Assembly (NCBI GenBank): GCA_964058805.1
Contig: CAXKVV010000548.1
Span: forward strand, 1-64,000
Origin: Schoenoplectus triqueter
Taxonomy: Eukaryota; Streptophyta; Magnoliopsida; Poales; Cyperaceae
Direction: 5' to 3'
DNA: 64,000 nt
Shown here: positions 58,986-64,000 of the stretch, piece by piece
Numbering within the stretch: the first letter of the stretch is position 1
Layout: each line of letters begins with the position of its first letter
Notes under the pieces: model-generated
Told to the model about the DNA's origin: nothing
The model's database searches: none
What the model saw: the letters and a program-made list of their open reading frames with translations, nothing else
Made by a program: the position numbers and the translations under genes

Positions 58986-61540
58986 AAAGAACAACAACAA
59001 ACATAAAAAATTAAATAAATAAATAATCATCTTGACAAAAATATTAGAAACTAAATAGATTTAAAATTATAACACCACTAATAAAACATAACAAAAGAAT
59101 TTACAGGTTCTGACATAGCATGATTCTGTTCATGTTCTTGCATTTGAGTAGAGTTTATAAGTTCTATGTTGGACTGAAATTTTGATTGGGAACTTGTTCC
59201 AATTTCGACCAGTTTGAAAAATATTTCAATTGCTTTCCACTTCATAGTTAAAAGCTTCCAATCTATTGAACAATAAAAAAAACACATGTAAATCAGAAAT
59301 TTATCGTATAGCACTGACGAGATAAATCATTTCTCAGAAATATTCTTAATTTTGAGAAGTCATACAATGTTATCATCAATTAAAGTTGCACTGTACTTGT
59401 TTGATACTTTGTCTTTATAGATGTACCAACGAGACAAATCCATGAAGCAAATAGAAAGGTTTTGTATAGGATAGGCATAATTAGAATTCCTAATCACATT
59501 TCACTGACTGATATTTTTCAATTTTTCATAAACAAATTGGACAGCACTAGCCATTCTCATTACAATCCATACATCTCAGTATCCTCCCTTTAATAGCAAT
59601 ACAAGTTTCCACATAGAACACATGCTAATAAAATTAAGTATCTAACATAATGAAATGAGTTTGACGGCTTATAAAAAATTCAGTTTGAAAAATAAAAAAA
59701 ATGAATTGCAATAAGGAAAAAATTCACATTTTTGTGTGACAGTACAATAAATTAGAGAAGAGATTAAAATTTCAAAATGGTGCAATCATCGTTCGTCAGG
59801 TTCTTCGCCGCAGATTTGTTTTTTGTTGAAGGAAGAAACTGGAAATCGCTGAGAAAAGAAAACCAATTAACAGAGACCCAACGGAGGTTAATTAGAAAGT
59901 ATAATACCAGTTATACTCTTTAATAAACGAATGGTTATGATTTGTGTAAATAAAATTTACGCTGTAACTCTAATTTCTAATCTGATCCATGTCAGACCAA
60001 CTCTTAGTTGAAATATTAAAGATTGAACGTACCTTTTAGTCCTTTGTAGTCTGGAGGTAAAGACTGCTAGATTATTCATAGGAGAATTCAAACCAGTGCT
60101 CCAAATAATAAGGGAAATTGTATCTGGGAACACGTGGTTCTAAATTCTCTGGCACGCATTGTCTTTATTTTAAACTCTACATATAAATATTACTGTTGTA
60201 AAAATTATAAATGTATTTAATGAAAAAAATGAGGACTTCATCCTCATTGTTGTCTAAAAAAAAAGTTTCAAATATTAAGCAAAGAGAATTTATTTTCGAC
60301 CACAAATAAAAAGAAAATAACCAAGTTGTTGCTTGTTGGAACTCCTTGACAGAAAATCTTTCTTGGTCTTTGGAAATTTCTGTATATGCATGTACAATTC
60401 CATATACTTTCCCAATTGCAAAGTTTGCAGTTTGTATACCTTTTCTTTTTTATGTGGTCATTAACCATTTTCTTTCATTATGTAACCATATTTCTGTCAG
60501 CTTCTCTGGCTGTCTCAGTCAAAAGCTCCTCTCAAAACCTTATTCCTTTTTTTTTCTGAATAATTGAAGCATGAAAACGAAGTTCATCTGATCAACTTAA
60601 TTATGCAAAAAGGGTCATCATGATTCATGAGGAATCAGGCACGCAGGTTGATGCACCATCATCCAACAGGGCTTCTTACCTCCATTTTTTTTTATTATTT
60701 TATTTGCCTTTGCCAGAACGCAAGTTAAACTCTTACACCATATATACTGAAATTATTATTTAAATTGACTTGTAAGAGGTCTTGAAAATAAGGTCTAATA
60801 GACACAATATGATAATATATTTGTGAGCTTTCTTCATTACTCGAAAAGATAATTAAAAAAAAGATAAAAAAATGTGGATATTTTTTTTAACGGTTTGTAA
60901 TGTCAAATTTGTGACTTGTGAGGGAGATCTAAATGCAGTCAGAGGATTAGTTGACCCGGCCGTGAGCAGAATTTTTTTTAATATCCTTATAATTATTTAT
61001 ATTTTCAGAAAAATATGCTTATATTGAAGAAAGTTTTAAATTTGACCGCCTAAAAAAATCTATTTTCTGTGTCGCAACTAATTTTAGTATCCGACGTCTC
61101 CAATAAATCAGGCTTAATATTGATTTCATCTAAAATATAATTTTTTGTGCGTGTATAATTAATATTCCCTTATTCGTTACAGTTCCACCGATTGTGATAT
61201 TTTGCAATTTATCAATTGTTGACTTATAGGTTATCAAAGAATGAAGACCATTAATTAATCCTTAATTAGACTCAACTCAGAATATCATTAAAAAAATGTA
61301 AATATATCCAGAATGATGTTATTTTTTTTTTCATTTTCATTTGTTTAATTTTGATTGTACAGTAAGATGGTTTTGTGATAATGGTTATATATTTAATTAA
61401 TAAGTCAATTTTAGAAAAAAAAATCAGTCATAATTAAACATAATATATAATACTTGAACCGCATATCTAGTATAAATGACAATAAATCTTATATCTTTAT
61501 GATGAAGATGTAGATTCAAATTCCTTAAACAGCATGTAAA
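58986..61540. other. AT-rich intergenic DNA, no gene
   Basis: Only short unrecognisable frames (for example 59078-59314, 60268-60468, 60346-60567). No bounded repeat seen. Confidence 0.5.
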
Positions 61541-61546
61541 AAAATA

Positions 61547-61583
61547 ATATATATATATATATATGTGTGTGGGTTAATGGAAG

Positions 61584-61646
<63 letters not shown>
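61547..61646 (+). repeat. (AT)n microsatellites
   Basis: A short AT run ending in GTGTGTG is followed after about 20 bp by roughly 29 AT units (61589-61646). Confidence 0.9.
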
Positions 61647-61649
<3 letters not shown>

Positions 61650-61650
61650 G

Positions 61651-61738
61651 ACCACTTTAATTTACTTATCTATAGGTTAAAAGGTGGCGGGGAAAAAAAT
61701 AAACGGCATCATGTATCATCTTTAACCCCCACATGATG
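61651..61738 (+). repeat. 88-bp direct repeat, copy 1
   Basis: Contains TTAATTTACTTATCTATAGG, AAAGGTGGCGGGGAAAAAA and CCCCCACATGATG. Nearly identical to 62792-62882. Both copies follow an AT run. Confidence 0.9.
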
Positions 61739-61764
61739 TTATATATATAGAGAGAGAGGGGTGT

Positions 61765-62315
61765 GCTATGTGTTTTTTAAAGCACAAAATACTTCATATT
61801 TCACACTTATATTTTATGTTTCAAAATTTAAATGGACGATTCAAACTATTAAATATGATTTTCATATCAAAATCTCCTTGGTGATCAAATTTTATATTTT
61901 TTTAGAATTTTTTACTATTTATTTAAAGGGATAAAAAATCGTTGATATTAAATGGTTAAGAAGACGTCAGATCAATGGAATTTTCTATTTTTAGAATTTT
62001 TTTGCTATTTATTTAAAGGGATAAAAAATCGTTGATATTAAATGGATACTAAATTTTATATTTTTTAGGATTTTTTTACTATTTCTTAAGATAGCTAGAA
62101 AATTACTTCTTTTGAATGGCTCATAATAATTAAATCAAGTGATTTTTTAACTATCTTAAAAAATAATATATTATTTTTAAAATATAAAATTTGGTCCTCA
62201 ACTATATTTTCATATGAAAAATATTTTGACCGGTCGGATCGACTATTTGAACTTTGAAGACGGAAAAATGGTTCGTAGCACACAGGTCATCCGTGCTACG
62301 CGTAATACCGTAGCC
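61765..62315. mobile_element. Foldback-like element with internal duplication
   Basis: GTGTGCTATGTGTTTTTTAA on the left loosely pairs with GTAGCACACAGGTC on the right. Inside, a segment containing GGGATAAAAAATCGTTGATA occurs at about 61927 and 62019. GACGTCAGATCAATGG lies between. Resembles 50020-50230. Confidence 0.45.
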
Positions 62316-62319
62316 AAAC

Positions 62320-62331
62320 TCTCTCTCTCTC

Positions 62332-62362
<31 letters not shown>
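62320..62362. repeat. (CT)n(AT)n(AG)n palindromic microsatellite
   Basis: CTCTCTCTCTCT, ATATATATATAT and AGAGAGAGAGAG follow one another and form a self-complementary tract. Confidence 0.9.
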
Positions 62363-62766
62363 TTAGACTATTGTGAAAACGCTTGCATTTCGAGCCCAAG
62401 TGCATACGGCTCAAATTTTAGCGTAACACGTTCGAAATTCAAAATTATCATTCTCATTAAATTCTTCATATCAAAATGTTAGGGAATATAAAAATTTGAG
62501 ATATTTTGAGTTTTCTAAGTATTTATTTTGGATTTTTTAAAATCAACAACAATAATTTAATATTTTATTATTATTTTAGTGCTGATTTTAAAAAATCCAA
62601 AATAAATATTTAGAAAATTCGAAATATCCTAAATTTTTGTATCCCTCAATATTTTGATATGAAGAATTTAATAAAAATAATAATTTTGAATTTCAAACAT
62701 GTTACGATAAAATTTGAGCCATATACACTTAGGCTTGAAATGCAAACGTTTTCACAATAATCTAAC
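62361..62766. mobile_element. Foldback MITE, family B, copy 3
   Basis: Starts AGTTAGACTATTGTGAAAAC and ends TTTTCACAATAATCTAACT. Arms of more than 150 bp include GCATTTCGAGCC/GGCTTGAAATGC and the family B core ATTAAATTCTTCATATCAAA. Confidence 0.8.
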
Positions 62767-62791
62767 TCTCTCTATATATATATATATATTT

Positions 62792-62882
62792 CACCGCTTT
62801 TTTAATTTACTTATCTATAGGTTAAAAGGTGGCGGGGAAAAAATAAACGGCATCATGTATCATCTCTAACCCCCACATGATG
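62792..62882 (+). repeat. 88-bp direct repeat, copy 2
   Basis: Second copy of 61651-61738 with a few substitutions (for example TCTCTAACCC in place of TCTTTAACCC). Confidence 0.9.
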
Positions 62883-64000
62883 ATAATGTGCAATTGTGCA
62901 TGATACTTCCCACAAGCACTATACTCCTGCCATCCACATCTATGTTCCTGTACGTATGTAGTTAGCTCACGTCACTTTGGATGAGATTATTACGATCCAA
63001 TATCTGTATCGAACTGTATAGGGATTTTGTTTGGTCGAGGATATATAATTGAGGTGCATTTAACTCACCTACCCGAGCTTATTCATTATCATCGTAGATT
63101 TTCCCCATAAATTGTACTTAATCATTTAGAGAGGTTAGAGCATCTTCATTCCACTTACAAATTTCTTTAATATATATATATAAAAATAATTATGACGTGG
63201 CAGTTACAAGTTCGATTAATAAACATAATAATCTATTTATACTAAAAATATTGATAAATTTTGCCTTCACAGCATCTTACCATTAATTTTATAATGGCAA
63301 GAATACTAGATCTAAAATTGCAAAGTTACTAACACAATGAATTTAAAATCCATTTCATGATAAATAGAAAATAATAGGAAACCAATCATGAAAATGTAAA
63401 CGTGGCAAAAAAATAATTATTTTTACAATTCTTCAGAGAGCAGTTATATTTTTTATTACAGTACTCATAATTAGTCGGTAGAACTTGTGTGGATGGATTA
63501 TAATAATTTTCTTAATTTTTTTAATTGAATGTAACTTTTTGAATCGGTATAAAAGTAAGAAGGGACATATATGCAGGGTAACTTAGTTGGCTACATATAT
63601 TTGGTGTGTGCAATAAACTACATATATATTTTGATCTATGACAGCAAGTTTCAATGACCATTTGCTTGCTATATATAAAAATGAAGCACTGTTTTCAATC
63701 AGAGACCTTATGAAATCAAACGGTTCATATCAAACCAATCTTAATGCATGGAACGCATTCAAAATGTTCTCAATTACTACATGAAAATCAGGCACGCCTT
63801 TAATTAATTCATGCAACTTCTTTGGTCTAGCAGTTTAATTAGCACAACTTTCATTGTCCGATCCGATACAAAATAAACGATCTTGATTTGTCTAAAACAT
63901 ATAAATAAAGCGAAGAAGATCAGACCCGAGTACAAACAGCCTTATCCAATTCCCCATTTTTTCCCCCAAAAAATTATTCCGTAAGTGGCAAAAAAAAAAG
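62883..64000. other. AT-rich intergenic DNA; possible Tourist-like end at 63137
   Basis: TTAGAGCATCTTCATTCC at about 63136-63153 matches the left end of the MITE at 610-948, and ATGACGTGGCAGTTAC follows, but no matching right end is seen. No gene found. Confidence 0.45.

Noticed and set aside
61651..62882. LTR retrotransposon bounded by the 88-bp repeats
   Set aside because: The repeats lack TG...CA ends, and the interior has no primer-binding site, polypurine tract or coding frame.

Overview
The window is nuclear DNA of a flowering plant, most likely a eudicot. It is very AT-rich and non-coding over most of its length, dense in short non-autonomous DNA transposons (MITEs), and holds two tRNA/SINE-type retrotransposon traces and one recognisable protein-coding gene, an intronless RING-H2 E3 ubiquitin ligase (7005-8093, + strand). 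No tRNA, rRNA or CRISPR was found, and nothing suggests bacterial, organellar or viral DNA.

Layout. 1-6433: stacked MITEs, including an old hAT-like element (1259-2716) carrying three younger insertions. 6434-8400: promoter, CDS and 3' UTR of the RING-H2 gene. 8550-8660: a cluster of ACGT-core (G-box/ABRE-like) motifs with no gene assigned. 9190-10040: SINE-like relic and small tandem duplications. 10330-34110: a 24 kb array of diverged tandem and segmental duplications. Its modules carry splice-like signals on the minus strand and occur six times in the same order (called here P, then R, then S, reading the minus strand). Some modules keep short open frames but others are closed in all three frames, so it is best read as a repeatedly duplicated, decayed multi-exon gene or a spliced non-coding transcription unit. 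I could not assign it to a family. 34690-35430 is the likely 5' end/promoter of that unit.

35430-64000 has no recognisable gene. It contains a foldback element built of repeated CGCCACTG/CAGTGGCG palindromes (36541-36990), a hAT MITE with near-perfect 8-bp target duplication (37672-38237), second and third copies of MITE families seen earlier (43757-44107, 48455-48622, 49041-49374), a family with a shared core but different ends (44786-45182, 54071-54428, 62361-62766), two GC-richer islands of unknown function (45190-45510, 46950-47340) and many microsatellites.

The best-supported unusual signals are the ordered array, a 47-bp templated 'filler' copied 1.3 kb within it, a truncated SINE whose empty site is preserved in a paralogous block, the nested transposon with its uninterrupted relative 11 kb away, and the CGCCACTG foldback. 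Everything is from reading the sequence; no database search was run.
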